A DNA stretch of 64,000 bases from positions 275,644 through 339,643 of the forward strand of contig NZ_JAAVJL010000004.1 of NCBI RefSeq assembly GCF_012863495.1. Direction: 5' to 3'. How positions within the stretch are numbered: position 1 is the stretch's first letter; every line of letters begins with the position of its first letter. Source of the DNA: Pseudanabaena yagii GIHE-NHR1 (GTDB taxonomy: Bacteria; Cyanobacteriota; Cyanobacteriia; Pseudanabaenales; Pseudanabaenaceae). Positions 1-7,716 of this stretch are shown here, piece by piece. The notes below the pieces were generated by a model. The model was not told the DNA's origin and did no database searches. It saw nothing but the letters and a program-made list of their open reading frames with translations. The position numbers were made by a program, and so were the translations under genes.

Positions 1-450
1 CATGATCCTGACCTCATTAATCGCAGTAGCGATCGCTTTGGTAATCAGTGCATTGTTGTAGCGATCGATGCCCGACGCAGAAACGATCCCCAGAATTTAG
101 GTTGGGATGTATATGTACGGGGTGGGCGCGAAAATACAGGTATTGATGCGCTCTGGTGGGCACAGGAAGTCGTTAAACGAGGGGCAGGGGAAATCTTGCT
201 GACCAGTATGGATGCTGATGGAACCAAAGCTGGTTACGATCTCGAACTTACTCGTCAAGTTGCGGATTTAGTAGAAGTGCCTGTAATTGCTTCAGGTGGG
301 GCAGGTAATTGTGAGCATATTCTGCAAGCAGTAACAGAAGGTAGAGCCGAAGCAGCATTGCTAGCCTCATTACTGCACTATGGCGAATTAACGATCACTG
401 AAATTAAAGAATATCTCAGCGCTTATCAAGTGCCAGTGCGATCGCTTTAG
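1..450 (+). CDS. hisF: Imidazole glycerol phosphate synthase subunit HisF (3' part)
   Basis: This is the cyclase subunit of IGP synthase. It uses ammonia from HisH to convert PRFAR to IGP and AICAR in histidine biosynthesis. The frame is open from base 1, so the N-terminal part lies outside the window and about 149 residues remain. Visible family marks are the VAIDARR strand, GRENTG, the [10 protein letters not shown] segment carrying a catalytic aspartate, and the IASGGAGN phosphate-binding loop followed by [12 protein letters not shown] near the end. The reading frame ends in a HIP1 site and is closed by a hairpin shared with convergent nadE. The family call is near certain; only the start is missing. 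Confidence 0.96.
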   Translation, partial: HDPDLINRSSDRFGNQCIVVAIDARRRNDPQNLGWDVYVRGGRENTGIDALWWAQEVVKRGAGEILLTSMDADGTKAGYDLELTRQVADLVEVPVIASGGAGNCEHILQAVTEGRAEAALLASLLHYGELTITEIKEYLSAYQVPVRSL

Positions 451-478
451 AAAAAATTCTGCTACGCAGAATTTTTTA
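451..478. terminator. Bidirectional hairpin between hisF and nadE
   Basis: A-tract, stem, GC-TAC-GC apex, matching stem and T-tract begin directly after the hisF stop. The nadE stop codon lies inside the distal T-tract. It should serve both convergent genes as a Rho-independent type terminator. Confidence 0.8.
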
Positions 479-2179
479 GGGGGTAACTTTACTGGCGATC
501 GGCATTCTCCAACCAGAGCCAAAGGCGCGATCGGTAATTTTTAAACCGGGGGCAGCTTGGCGGCGTTTGAATTCGGCAATTTTGACCAGACGCACTACGC
601 GATCGACTGTTGCTTGCTCATGTCCTGAGGCAATGATTTCGGCTGCCGATAAATGCTGGTTAATTAATTTATGCAAAATATCATCGAGAATATCGTAGGG
701 CGGTAGGGAATCTTGATCGACTTGATCGGGCTTTAGCTCTGCACTAGGGGGCTTTGTGATGATATTGACAGGAATTACTTCGGCAACACCATGCTTAATC
801 GCTAGCGGTGAATCAGAACGATTGAGCCATTCGCAAATCGAAAATACTCGCGTTTTCGGGACATCAGCGATCGCCGCCAGACCACCATTCATATCCCCAT
901 AGAGAGTGCAGTAGCCCACGGACACCTCAGATTTATTCCCCGTAGAAATTAGCAAATGCCCGAATTTATTGGAGATCGCCATGAGCAAGCTCCCCCGAAT
1001 CCGCGATTGTAAATTCTCTTCAGTGACATCACTAGCACGTCCTGCAAATAGATGCGCCAAACTATGATCAAAAGCCGACATCATAGGCTGAATGGGAATC
1101 GTTTCTGTCGTAATTCCTAAATTTTGGGCAAGGGCGATCGCATCGCTAATCGAATGCTCGGAACTATAAAGAGAAGGCATCAGCACACCCAAGACATTCT
1201 CTTTGCCGATCGCTTCTGTTGCGATCGCCGCAACTAGCGCTGAGTCAATACCGCCACTTAAACCAATGACGACCTTCCGAAAGCGACATTTCTGCACATA
1301 GTCCCGCACACCAAGAACCAAAGCCGCAAAAATTTCCGCATCGTCACTTTCATAGCTTGATAAATTTGGACTCTGACCAACTTGCTCAAAATCAATTACA
1401 AGCAAATCTTCATCAAAACCTTTGCCCCGCGCCACAATTTCGCCATCGCGATTAAACGCCATACTGCGCCCATCAAAAATCAGATCGTCATTTGCGCCGA
1501 CTTGATTGGCATAGAGCAAGGGCAAGTTATGCACGATCGCACTATGGCTGAGCATGGCTTCACGTAATTTCTGCTTACCGACCGCATAGGGAGAAGCGGA
1601 TAAATTAACCAGCAAATCTACTTCTTTTTGCGCTAGTTCTGCAACGGGATCATCCGCATAGTTCCGTTTTCCCCAAAACTTTTCATCATTCCAAATATCC
1701 TCGCAAATGGTCACGCCCACTCGCAATGAAGCTTGGTCTGACAGCTTTAATGTAAAAACTTGACTCCCCTCACCCACCTCAAAATAACGATCTTCATCAA
1801 ATACGTCATAGGTCGGCAACAATCGCTTATGGAAAATTTGCTGCACTTTGCCATCTTGTAACAAAGCGGCACTATTAAACAGAGGCTTGCCCCCCATCTG
1901 ACTTGCCTGCGGATTTATGGAAACTGTCCCCACTAGTACTGCCACATTATGGGGAAGTTTCTGGGCTAAATCGGCGATCGCTAAGTCCATATCGCGCACA
2001 AACTGACGACTCATCAATAAATCGCGAGGCGGATAGCCACAGACTGAAAGTTCAGGTGTCAGGACTAACTGCACACCTTGCGCCGCTAATTTTTGGACAG
2101 CAGACAACAGGCGATCGCAGTTACCTACCAAATCACCAATGATCGGATTAAGCTGTGCGATCCCAAACTTTAAGGTCAT
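476..2179 (-). CDS. nadE: Glutamine-dependent NAD+ synthetase
   Basis: This enzyme makes NAD+ from deamido-NAD+, ATP and glutamine. The 567 residues split into an N-terminal nitrilase-type glutaminase domain and a C-terminal ATP-pyrophosphatase domain. The glutaminase triad is visible as E43 (in TPELSVCGYPP), K118 (in FHKRLLP) and C159 (in TICEDIW). The PP-loop SGGIDS is at residues 308-313, followed further on by STGNKSE. Length matches the two-domain, glutamine-using form rather than the short ammonia-dependent form. It converges on hisF with a shared terminator. The start is the ATG whose product begins MTLKFGIAQLNP, as is usual for the nitrilase strand. Confidence 0.96.
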   Translation of the reverse strand: MTLKFGIAQLNPIIGDLVGNCDRLLSAVQKLAAQGVQLVLTPELSVCGYPPRDLLMSRQFVRDMDLAIADLAQKLPHNVAVLVGTVSINPQASQMGGKPLFNSAALLQDGKVQQIFHKRLLPTYDVFDEDRYFEVGEGSQVFTLKLSDQASLRVGVTICEDIWNDEKFWGKRNYADDPVAELAQKEVDLLVNLSASPYAVGKQKLREAMLSHSAIVHNLPLLYANQVGANDDLIFDGRSMAFNRDGEIVARGKGFDEDLLVIDFEQVGQSPNLSSYESDDAEIFAALVLGVRDYVQKCRFRKVVIGLSGGIDSALVAAIATEAIGKENVLGVLMPSLYSSEHSISDAIALAQNLGITTETIPIQPMMSAFDHSLAHLFAGRASDVTEENLQSRIRGSLLMAISNKFGHLLISTGNKSEVSVGYCTLYGDMNGGLAAIADVPKTRVFSICEWLNRSDSPLAIKHGVAEVIPVNIITKPPSAELKPDQVDQDSLPPYDILDDILHKLINQHLSAAEIIASGHEQATVDRVVRLVKIAEFKRRQAAPGLKITDRAFGSGWRMPIASKVTP

Positions 2180-2204
2180 ATCGGTATATCTCGTTGGAAA
2201 GTAG

Positions 2205-2383
2205 CTTTTGGCTGTTAGCGATTAGCTTTTAGCTTTTGGATTGCTATATCTTAAAAAAGGTATTGTGAGATGCTTGTCTTGCAATATCCTCACAATACCT
2301 TTTTACCTTTTTAGTCATTCATAGCAACAGCTACTCTCCATAGCCAAAAGCTAACAGCTAACAGCTAATCGCTAACAGCTAAA
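2205..2383. repeat. Nested inverted repeats rich in AGCTNTTAGC
   Basis: The gap between nadE and the CPP1-like gene holds two nested inverted repeats. The outer arms (about 2205-2240 and 2340-2381) are built from AGCTTTTGG and GCTGTTAGC words and their complements. The inner arms (about 2251-2312) are AAAAGGTATTGTGAG and its complement. No gene is seen here. The outer repeat touches the stop end of the downstream minus-strand gene. Confidence 0.6.
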
Positions 2384-3004
2384 TTAACGCAAGAAACAAG
2401 CATGGAGCCACATGACTAACAAAATAATTGCCATTTGGATTGGACTAGGGAAAAATCCATCGCTTACCAAACGGGACAATACCAAAACTTGGTTAGTCAA
2501 AGCCGCAAGCACTACCCCCACAGTGATCCCCGACAAGGAAATCAACAGAGCGCGTCCAAAACGATTTTCTTTGCGGGTGAGTAAATAGACACTAACAATC
2601 AAGCCAAATGATAGCCAAGTGGTGGTGGCGGTTGGTACAAAAAAGCTGATTGCCCCAAGTCCAGTAAAAATCCCCAGAGAAATATAAATGTCTTTTTGAC
2701 TAGGACTGTCTAGTAATCTTGATAACCAAGAGGGAGCGCGACGTTGGGGATTATTTTGTAAAGCCGCAGGAATCGCTGTCGATAGGCGTTCAGGATAGCG
2801 AATCCGATCAGGAACAGCTATCTTGCCTTCTTTACGGGCGCGTAAACGATCCATAAGGATGGCATCGTAGGCAACCTCGATCACTTCTTGTTGAGACTCA
2901 TCCCCCTCATATTCGCGCAATAGGCGATCACGTGCATCACGCACTTCTTCAAAGGAGGCTTCGTCATGGACTCCTAGTTTTTCGTAGGGAGTTGGTTCGC
3001 TCAT
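2384..3004 (-). CDS. CPP1-like (DUF3353) J-like membrane protein
   Basis: The 206-residue product begins MSEPTPYEKLGVHDEASFEEV, the degenerate J-like segment of the CPP1/CDF1 family. In plants and cyanobacteria this family is linked to protochlorophyllide oxidoreductase stability and protein folding at membranes. There is no HPD tripeptide, as expected for the family. The C-terminal half has about four hydrophobic segments (for example ISLGIFTGLGAISFFV and MAIILLVMWLHACFL), so it is an integral membrane protein. The frame is open 25 codons further upstream, but that leader does not look like family sequence, so the internal ATG is chosen. It sits alone between non-coding repeat regions. Confidence 0.8.
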   Translation of the reverse strand: MSEPTPYEKLGVHDEASFEEVRDARDRLLREYEGDESQQEVIEVAYDAILMDRLRARKEGKIAVPDRIRYPERLSTAIPAALQNNPQRRAPSWLSRLLDSPSQKDIYISLGIFTGLGAISFFVPTATTTWLSFGLIVSVYLLTRKENRFGRALLISLSGITVGVVLAALTNQVLVLSRLVSDGFFPSPIQMAIILLVMWLHACFLR

Positions 3005-3391
3005 TTTTCCAACTGTAATTTCTAACTTTAAGTGTTTGTAGAATTCACTATGGAATTCACGCAAAAGACAGCCTAGCAACTAATCAGAAAATAGTATGCA
3101 GCCTATATCTAACCATAGTATAACGCTTGATTTAAAATCCTTATGTGAATTTTTAGATATATAGCGATCGCTAGTCTAATGATGCAAATTTCCCCTCTTC
3201 GGCGAGAAATTTGTCCTATCTGCTTGAAAATCGCTAACTAGCAATCGCTATATTTCTATAAAAGGCATGTTCAAAATCTGTAGTTACTACACTTCGCGCA
3301 GTAACTATAGTAGAAATAGAGATCGCTATATTTCTATAAAAGTTATGCCCCAATCATGTATCTACTGCGCTTCGCGCAGTAGATACATAAA
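3005..3391. other. Intergenic region made of repeats
   Basis: This 387-bp gap has no credible gene. It contains one inverted-repeat element with ATATAGCG ends (3159-3253), then two copies of a unit of about 77 bp derived from the 3' end of the neighbouring uma2 gene, each followed by a hairpin. The first 150 bases are AT-rich and would carry the promoter of the CPP1-like gene. No convincing -10/-35 pair stands out. Confidence 0.6.
3159..3253. repeat. About 95-bp inverted-repeat element with ATATAGCG ends (copy 1)
   Basis: The terminal inverted repeats are ATATAGCGATCGCTAG and CTAGCAATCGCTATAT (15 of 16 paired). An inner hairpin has CAAATTTC/GAAATTTG arms around CTCTTCGGCG. Read on the minus strand it shares the TTTTCAAGCA segment next to the terminus with the copies at 5419 and 35849. 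Confidence 0.6.
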
Positions 3392-3434
3392 CTAGCGATC
3401 GCTATATTTTTGTAAAAGCCATGCTCCAACTTCA
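3238..3434. repeat. Tandem copies of the uma2 3' end plus hairpin (3 units)
   Basis: The sequence around ATCGCTATATTT(C/T)T recurs at 3244, 3322 and 3398, spacing 78 and 76 bp. The last copy is the true 3' coding end and stop of the Uma2 gene; the other two are diverged copies of about 34 bp lying downstream of it. Each gap holds a hairpin; the one at about 3354-3388 is a clean palindrome with a GC-TTC-GC apex. Confidence 0.75.
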
Positions 3435-4078
3435 GATTGAGATTTTTCGCGGCTGAGTCTTAGGGCAAATTCGAGATCAGCGATCGCTAAACCACCTAAC
3501 AACTTCGACTCTGTAATCTGACGACTGCCTCCATCGATCATTTCAAAGGCAATGATTTTTACTTCTTGGACATCAACAACCCAATATTCACTAGCCCCCA
3601 ATTGCTCATAAAGTAATCGTTTCTTGCCTAAGTCGTCGCCTAGTGTAGAACTAGATATTTCAATCACCAAATTAGGAACGGCAAATTCATCAAGATTTAC
3701 TACAGAGTTGCTGCGTGGAGCTAAACTTGCAGATTCACCGATGTAGTAAGAGATATCGGGCTGACACCCTTGAACTCCTGTTTTTGTATAGCTGCAATTG
3801 ATCAAACCTCTTGCAGGAATAGCTGCCAATGTGCAGTACAAGCTAATTGCAAAAAGAGTCATGCCATGATCGAGTGCGTGTGCAGAGTTAACTAACTCTG
3901 TTTCAATCCTCATTTGCCTAAATTGATTTTTGTCGTAATAACATCGCGAGTCTGCATATAGAGGATTTTCGAGAATCTGCACAAACTCTTCCCATGTTGC
4001 GCTAATCCATTGATCGGTAATGAGTGGCTGGGATATTGGCTCTTGATTTTTGAGACGAGGAGTAGCGATCGCTGTCAT
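3392..4078 (-). CDS. Uma2 family endonuclease-like protein
   Basis: This 228-residue protein belongs to the Uma2 (DUF820) family, which is greatly expanded in cyanobacteria and has a PD-(D/E)XK nuclease fold. Family marks are WISATWEEFVQIL at the N-terminus, QPDISYYI, the core strand VPNLVIEISSSTL with the acidic residue, then KKRLLYEQLGASEYWVVD. The biological role of these proteins is not established. It is divergent from sbtA. Its last codons and stop have been copied twice downstream. The start is the ATG just before a HIP1-bearing codon run; there is no clear Shine-Dalgarno sequence. Confidence 0.85.
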   Translation of the reverse strand: MTAIATPRLKNQEPISQPLITDQWISATWEEFVQILENPLYADSRCYYDKNQFRQMRIETELVNSAHALDHGMTLFAISLYCTLAAIPARGLINCSYTKTGVQGCQPDISYYIGESASLAPRSNSVVNLDEFAVPNLVIEISSSTLGDDLGKKRLLYEQLGASEYWVVDVQEVKIIAFEMIDGGSRQITESKLLGGLAIADLEFALRLSREKSQSEVGAWLLQKYSDR

Positions 4079-4402
4079 CTTGATAATCTCCCAAAGACAA
4101 AACTTTGATAAAACCCAAAAAGCTGTGGCGCACGCTGCGCGTGCGCCACAGCTTTTTGGGTTTTATATTTGCGCCTAGCTAGTCATATGCTATCAAACCA
4201 AAGCAGTGAAAAGAGCCACCTTGCAAGAGTTTTCATTTCTTTGAGTTGATGAAATCTGTAAGCATGTGACCCTAATAACGCATTTGCGATTGAGATCGCC
4301 ATACAATTCTGTAGACTGACATCAGGTATTAATTATTTAAAAAATTACTTCTGCACAATTTGTTTCTAAAAAAATCTTTTATTTTTATATGGATCTGTCC
4401 AC
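4079..4402. other. Divergent uma2/sbtA promoter region
   Basis: This 324-bp gap contains one long palindrome (4111-4163) and then about 240 bases of AT-rich DNA leading to sbtA. Carbon-responsive control of sbtA would be expected here, but I cannot point to a specific operator by eye. Confidence 0.5.
4111..4163. repeat. GTGGCGCAC palindrome family, copy 1
   Basis: Near-perfect palindrome with arms AAACCCAAAAAGCTGTGGCG and complement, centred on GC-TGC-GC. The same core (CTGTGGCGCAC, GTGCGCCACAG) is at 14701-14745 and, with CTATGGCGCA, at 55123-55171. It lies between divergent genes, so it is not an ordinary terminator. Confidence 0.75.
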
Positions 4403-5389
4403 ATGGATTTAGACCTAATTGTTTCTAATGTTCTCAATCCGCCGATCTTGTTCTTTTTCTTAGGCATGATGGCAGTATTGATTAAGTCGGATTTAGAAAT
4501 TCCGCCGCCAATTCCGAAATTATTCTCACTATATTTACTTCTAGCGATCGGCTTTAAGGGTGGTGTCGAGCTTGTCAAAAGTGGGATTAGCCAAGAAGTA
4601 GTACTGACAATGGTTGCAGCAATCCTCATGGCTTGCCTTGTCCCCGTCTATTCATTTTTCATTCTCAGGATCAAGCTTGATGCATATAACGCTGCCGCGA
4701 TCGCCGCAACCTATGGCTCGATTAGTGCTGTTACCTTCATCACCGCTAGCTCATTTTTGGGACAGTTAAATATTCCCTTTGATGGCTATATGGTCGCCGC
4801 TTTGGCACTGATGGAGTCCCCCGCAATTATTGTCGGATTGATCCTCGTCAGTCTATTCACCGCCGCAGAGAAAGCCGAAAAAGGGGAAGAACGAGAATTT
4901 GCATGGGGGGAAGTCCTCCGTGAAGCTTTTCTGAATAGCTCCGTATTTTTGCTAGTTGGTAGTTTAATTATTGGCTGCCTCACGGGGGAGAGAGGTTGGC
5001 ATGTCCTGTCACCCTTTACCCAAGATATGTTTTATGGCGTGTTGACTTTCTTCTTGATGGATATGGGATTAGTCGCCGCAAAACGTATTAAAGATTTACA
5101 AAAAACAGGCGTATTTTTAATTGCCTTTGCGATTTTGATGCCAATCTTAAATTCGGGTGTGGGGATTGCGATCGCTAGATTAATTTCGATGTCGCAGGGA
5201 GATGCCCTTCTATTTGCAGTGCTATGTGCTAGTGCATCTTATATCGCTGTACCTGCTGCGATGCGTCTGACCGTGCCAGAAGCAAATCCTAGCCTCTATG
5301 TCTCGACTGCCCTAGCCGTCACATTCCCCTTCAACATTATTGTCGGAATTCCTTTATATTTATATGTAATCAATTTATTTTGGGTCTAG
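4403..5389 (+). CDS. sbtA: Sodium-dependent bicarbonate permease SbtA
   Basis: This Na+/HCO3- symporter of the plasma membrane feeds the carboxysome-based carbon-concentrating mechanism. The 328 residues are almost entirely membrane-spanning. Recognisable parts are NPPILFFFLGMMAV and IPPPIPKLFSLYLLLAIGFKG near the start, the repeated helix-break regions AATYGSISAVTFITA and ALMESPAIIVGLIL, and CASASYIAVPAAMR late in the second half. It is shorter than the roughly 370-residue Synechocystis protein, mainly in the cytosolic linker around residues 150-165, which here is a short charged EKAEKGEEREF stretch. The partner sbtB-like gene follows 402 bp downstream, beyond a terminator-like hairpin, so the two may be transcribed separately. 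Confidence 0.9.
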   Translation: MDLDLIVSNVLNPPILFFFLGMMAVLIKSDLEIPPPIPKLFSLYLLLAIGFKGGVELVKSGISQEVVLTMVAAILMACLVPVYSFFILRIKLDAYNAAAIAATYGSISAVTFITASSFLGQLNIPFDGYMVAALALMESPAIIVGLILVSLFTAAEKAEKGEEREFAWGEVLREAFLNSSVFLLVGSLIIGCLTGERGWHVLSPFTQDMFYGVLTFFLMDMGLVAAKRIKDLQKTGVFLIAFAILMPILNSGVGIAIARLISMSQGDALLFAVLCASASYIAVPAAMRLTVPEANPSLYVSTALAVTFPFNIIVGIPLYLYVINLFWV

Positions 5390-5418
5390 ACTCAAAATAA
5401 TCTTCTAAATACCTATTG

Positions 5419-5516
5419 ATATAGCGTTTTTCAAGCAAGCGAGGTACAGAGAGTTGTGTCCTCTCTAAAGGCGAGGACACAAACCCTTACTTCCCTAAAA
5501 CTAGGAAACGCTATAT
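5419..5516. repeat. About 95-bp inverted-repeat element with ATATAGCG ends (copy 2)
   Basis: Perfect 11-bp terminal inverted repeats ATATAGCGTTT/AAACGCTATAT. Inside is the conserved TTTTCAAGCAAGCGAGGTA segment and a hairpin TTGTGTCCTC/GAGGACACAA. It matches the copy at 35849-35941 in both arms, but the inner hairpin stem has different bases. Confidence 0.75.
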
Positions 5517-5600
5517 TTGCCAGTAAGGTGATTTTTTGAAAAGCTTGTAAAGCAAGTCTTTGAAGAAATCACTAGGGTTTCTATTAGTACAAAGCAATGT

Positions 5601-5631
5601 AAACAGTCTTGCCATGCAAGGCTGTTTTTTT
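5601..5631 (+). terminator. Likely sbtA terminator
   Basis: Stem AACAGTCTTGC/GCAAGGCTGTT (one G-T pair) with a 3-base loop, followed by a T-run. This is a classical intrinsic terminator shape on the plus strand. Confidence 0.65.
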
Positions 5632-5791
5632 AACCAAATGTTAACTAGTCCGAACTTACGTTAAATAAAATGCAAAATTATCCACCTTACGAATAAAAGC
5701 ACCCATAATTTAGGTGGATCTCCATATTTAGAATCGATAGCGCCAAGCGTTAGCCATTCTAGAATTTATTATTTTTAGTCGAGATAAAACT

Positions 5792-6106
5792 ATGCACGCG
5801 GTGAAACGGATCGAAATTGTATCTGATTCTGTCGAATCCCATAAAATTATCAAGGTTTTAGAAACCGTTGGGGTTTTGAACTATACAGTTATCCGCAATG
5901 TGATCGGTAAAGGGGTCAGTGGCACTAATTCGGGCGATTTAGATATGAGCATGTTGGAAAACGACTATGTGATTGCCTTCTTTTTGGCTGATAAGACTAA
6001 GCCTCTGGTCGAACAACTAAGACCAATCATCAATAAATTTGGTGGTGCTTGTTATATTTCCGATGCTATGGAAATTAAATCGATTCAATGTGTTGCCTCC
6101 CTTTAA
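5792..6106 (+). CDS. sbtB: SbtB-like PII-family regulator, short C-terminus
   Basis: This 104-residue PII-like protein lies downstream of sbtA on the same strand. SbtB proteins bind adenine nucleotides including cAMP and control SbtA. The sequence shows the PII ferredoxin-like pattern: AVKRIEIVSDSVE, YTVIRNVIGKGVSG (T-loop base), a short T-loop region with GDLDMS, then DYVIAFFLADKT and a last strand GACYISDAMEIKS. The well-known SbtB R-loop CGPxGC at the C-terminus is absent: the protein ends CVASL with a single cysteine. The symbol rests on the neighbourhood with sbtA as much as on sequence, and another PII-like paralogue is possible. Confidence 0.75.
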   Translation: MHAVKRIEIVSDSVESHKIIKVLETVGVLNYTVIRNVIGKGVSGTNSGDLDMSMLENDYVIAFFLADKTKPLVEQLRPIINKFGGACYISDAMEIKSIQCVASL

Positions 6107-6141
6107 AAACAAAAGGCTTCACTAAGCGAAGCCTTTTGTTT
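6107..6141. terminator. Terminator hairpin after sbtB-like gene
   Basis: Fourteen-base-pair perfect stem AAACAAAAGGCTTC with its complement and a 7-base loop, starting directly after the stop codon. Confidence 0.75.
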
Positions 6142-6189
6142 AAAGAGTTGAAGGCGCTATAGTAAGAAGCAAATGTAATTTGAGTAGCT

Positions 6190-6618
6190 ATGACTCCATT
6201 ACCGAAATATCGACCGAAACAGTTATCGCTTGGTCCCTTAGAGTCGGAACTCCTCAATATTATTTGGGATAGCACAAGGATTAGTGCGACGGATATCCAC
6301 GATCGCATTCTTGCCGATCCCGATCGCGAGTTAGCCTATGGCTCAGTGATGACCGTATTGCGCCGCCTCGAGCAAAAGGGTTGGATCGCTTGTGACAAAG
6401 AGGGACGCACTTTCTATTGGCAGACCCTAATTTCTCGCGAGGAGGCACAAGCCTTAACTGCTTATCACCAACTCAATCGTTTCTTAGAAGTGGGTGATGC
6501 GGACATTGTGGCAGCCTTTGCTAATGATCTTGATCGCGCCAGTATGGACAAGCTCGAAGAGATCGCGACACGCCTCAAAACTATTCGCCAATCTAGAGAA
6601 CAGTCACAGGAAGGTTAG
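6190..6618 (+). CDS. BlaI/MecI/CopY family repressor (PetR-like)
   Basis: This 142-residue winged-helix repressor shows the BlaI N-terminal signature LGPLESELLNIIWDS, then ISATDIHDRI, YGSVMTVLRRLEQKGW and a wing strand RTFYWQ. A helical dimerisation tail starts at SREEAQALTAY. It is followed two bases later by a membrane M56 protease gene. In Synechocystis a BlaI/BlaR-type pair (PetR/PetP) controls the plastocyanin/cytochrome c6 switch in response to copper, with the protease removing the repressor. Gene order, lengths and lack of any beta-lactamase nearby make that the most likely role here, but this is inference. Confidence 0.88.
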   Translation: MTPLPKYRPKQLSLGPLESELLNIIWDSTRISATDIHDRILADPDRELAYGSVMTVLRRLEQKGWIACDKEGRTFYWQTLISREEAQALTAYHQLNRFLEVGDADIVAAFANDLDRASMDKLEEIATRLKTIRQSREQSQEG

Positions 6619-6620
6619 CC

Positions 6621-7496
6621 ATGCTATTTTTCTCGATGCATTCTGTGATGCTTTTAGGTTCTCTCGGCTTAGCGTGGGGTTTGCGTTACGGTTGGCAGAG
6701 TAGCCATAATTCATCATTAACTTGGCAAATGCGTTGGCATAGAGCCTTATTTTGCTTTGTACTGCCACCGATGCTAGTCGTCACGACTGCGATCGCCGTG
6801 CTATGTATGGGAGCCGAAGGTCAAATGGTCGGTTTGCAAGCTGGCTATGTCAGCTATGCGATCGCCCTAATATTTTTGATTTATAGCATTTTCCGCAGTG
6901 GACAACTTGCCTTGATTGGCTGGCAATCTTTACAAAAATTGCAAAAGTTAGTTATCAATAGCGAAGCAGCAAATAGCTCAGATTCCATGCAGTTACTGAA
7001 TATCCAAATGTTGTTTGCCGCGCAAATTGGTTTCTGGCGATCAAAGCTTTTTGTGAGCCAAGGTTTGCTCGATACCCTTGATGCCGAACATCTCGAAGCA
7101 GTTTTACTTCATGAACGCGCCCATGCCCATTACCACGATACATTCTGGTTCTTCTGGCTAGGCTGTCTCCGTCAAATCATGCCTTGGTTGCCCAATACCC
7201 AAGAGCTTTGGGAAGAGTTGCTACTATTACGTGAACTACGTGCCGATCGCTGGGCAGCTCAATATTTAGATGGGTTATTACTTGCCGAATCACTATTAGA
7301 AATGGTCAGCCATAATATGCTGCCATCAGAAACCTTTGCCGCCGCTTTTGGTTCAACAAATACAAGCGATCGCCTAGAAGAACGGATTAACTTTTTATTA
7401 GCTGAGCCTGAGCCGCTGACTAAATTTTCTTGGCGATCGCTCTTTTGGCTAGGATTTTCGCTCTTACCGCTTGCAGTACTCCCGTTACATTCTTAA
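6621..7496 (+). CDS. M56 family membrane metallopeptidase (PetP/BlaR1-like)
   Basis: The 291-residue product has hydrophobic segments near residues 1-20, 45-70 and 75-95 and a C-terminal one (SLFWLGFSLLPLAVL). Between them lies the zinc peptidase core H164-E-R-A-H168, followed by LRELRADRWAAQYL with the third metal-ligand glutamate. The C-terminal penicillin-binding sensor domain of true BlaR1 is missing, so it cannot sense beta-lactams that way. Together with the upstream BlaI-type repressor it resembles the cyanobacterial copper-responsive PetRP pair. Two-base spacing suggests translational coupling. Confidence 0.85.
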   Translation: MLFFSMHSVMLLGSLGLAWGLRYGWQSSHNSSLTWQMRWHRALFCFVLPPMLVVTTAIAVLCMGAEGQMVGLQAGYVSYAIALIFLIYSIFRSGQLALIGWQSLQKLQKLVINSEAANSSDSMQLLNIQMLFAAQIGFWRSKLFVSQGLLDTLDAEHLEAVLLHERAHAHYHDTFWFFWLGCLRQIMPWLPNTQELWEELLLLRELRADRWAAQYLDGLLLAESLLEMVSHNMLPSETFAAAFGSTNTSDRLEERINFLLAEPEPLTKFSWRSLFWLGFSLLPLAVLPLHS

Positions 7497-7636
7497 ACAT
7501 AAAAAAATAGAGGCGGTGCGATGCACTGTCTTTATTTTTTGGGTTTAGAGTTAAAGTATGTAATAGATTATCCGAGCAAAATGACAATTTAGCTATGCTC
7601 AAGGCTATTACAGCGCGTTGCGCTGAATTAAACACC

Positions 7637-7685
7637 AGAGAAATTTTTGAAAGAGTTGCTTCACCACTCTCTCAAAAATTTCTCT
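7637..7685. repeat. Palindrome upstream of J-domain gene
   Basis: Arms AGAGAAATTTTTGA(A)AGAG and complement around GTTGCTTCACCAC. It is one of the many intergenic palindromes. A weaker hairpin with GC-GAT-GC apex lies at about 7503-7541 just after the protease stop and may end that operon. Confidence 0.55.
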
Positions 7686-7716
7686 GTACTACTTCAAGCT
7701 TCAATAGGCTGTAACT

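Larger units (their letters stand above)
5390..5791. other. Intergenic region sbtA to sbtB-like gene
   Basis: This 402-bp gap holds an ATATAGCG-ended repeat element (5419-5516) and a terminator-like hairpin (5601-5631). About 150 AT-rich bases follow, which could carry a separate promoter for the sbtB-like gene. No coding sequence is seen. Confidence 0.55.

Noticed and set aside
3238..3434. Regular repeats with spacers of about 45 bp, resembling a small CRISPR array
   Set aside because: Only three units, one of which is the coding end of the Uma2 gene; the intervening bases are hairpins and not unique spacers, and no cas gene is near.
4366..4629. Minus-strand frame opposite the sbtA start
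   Set aside because: Antisense to the conserved N-terminus of sbtA and without any homology signal.
6494..6703. Overlapping plus-strand frame across the BlaI/M56 junction
   Set aside because: It is out of frame with two well-supported genes and has no family features.
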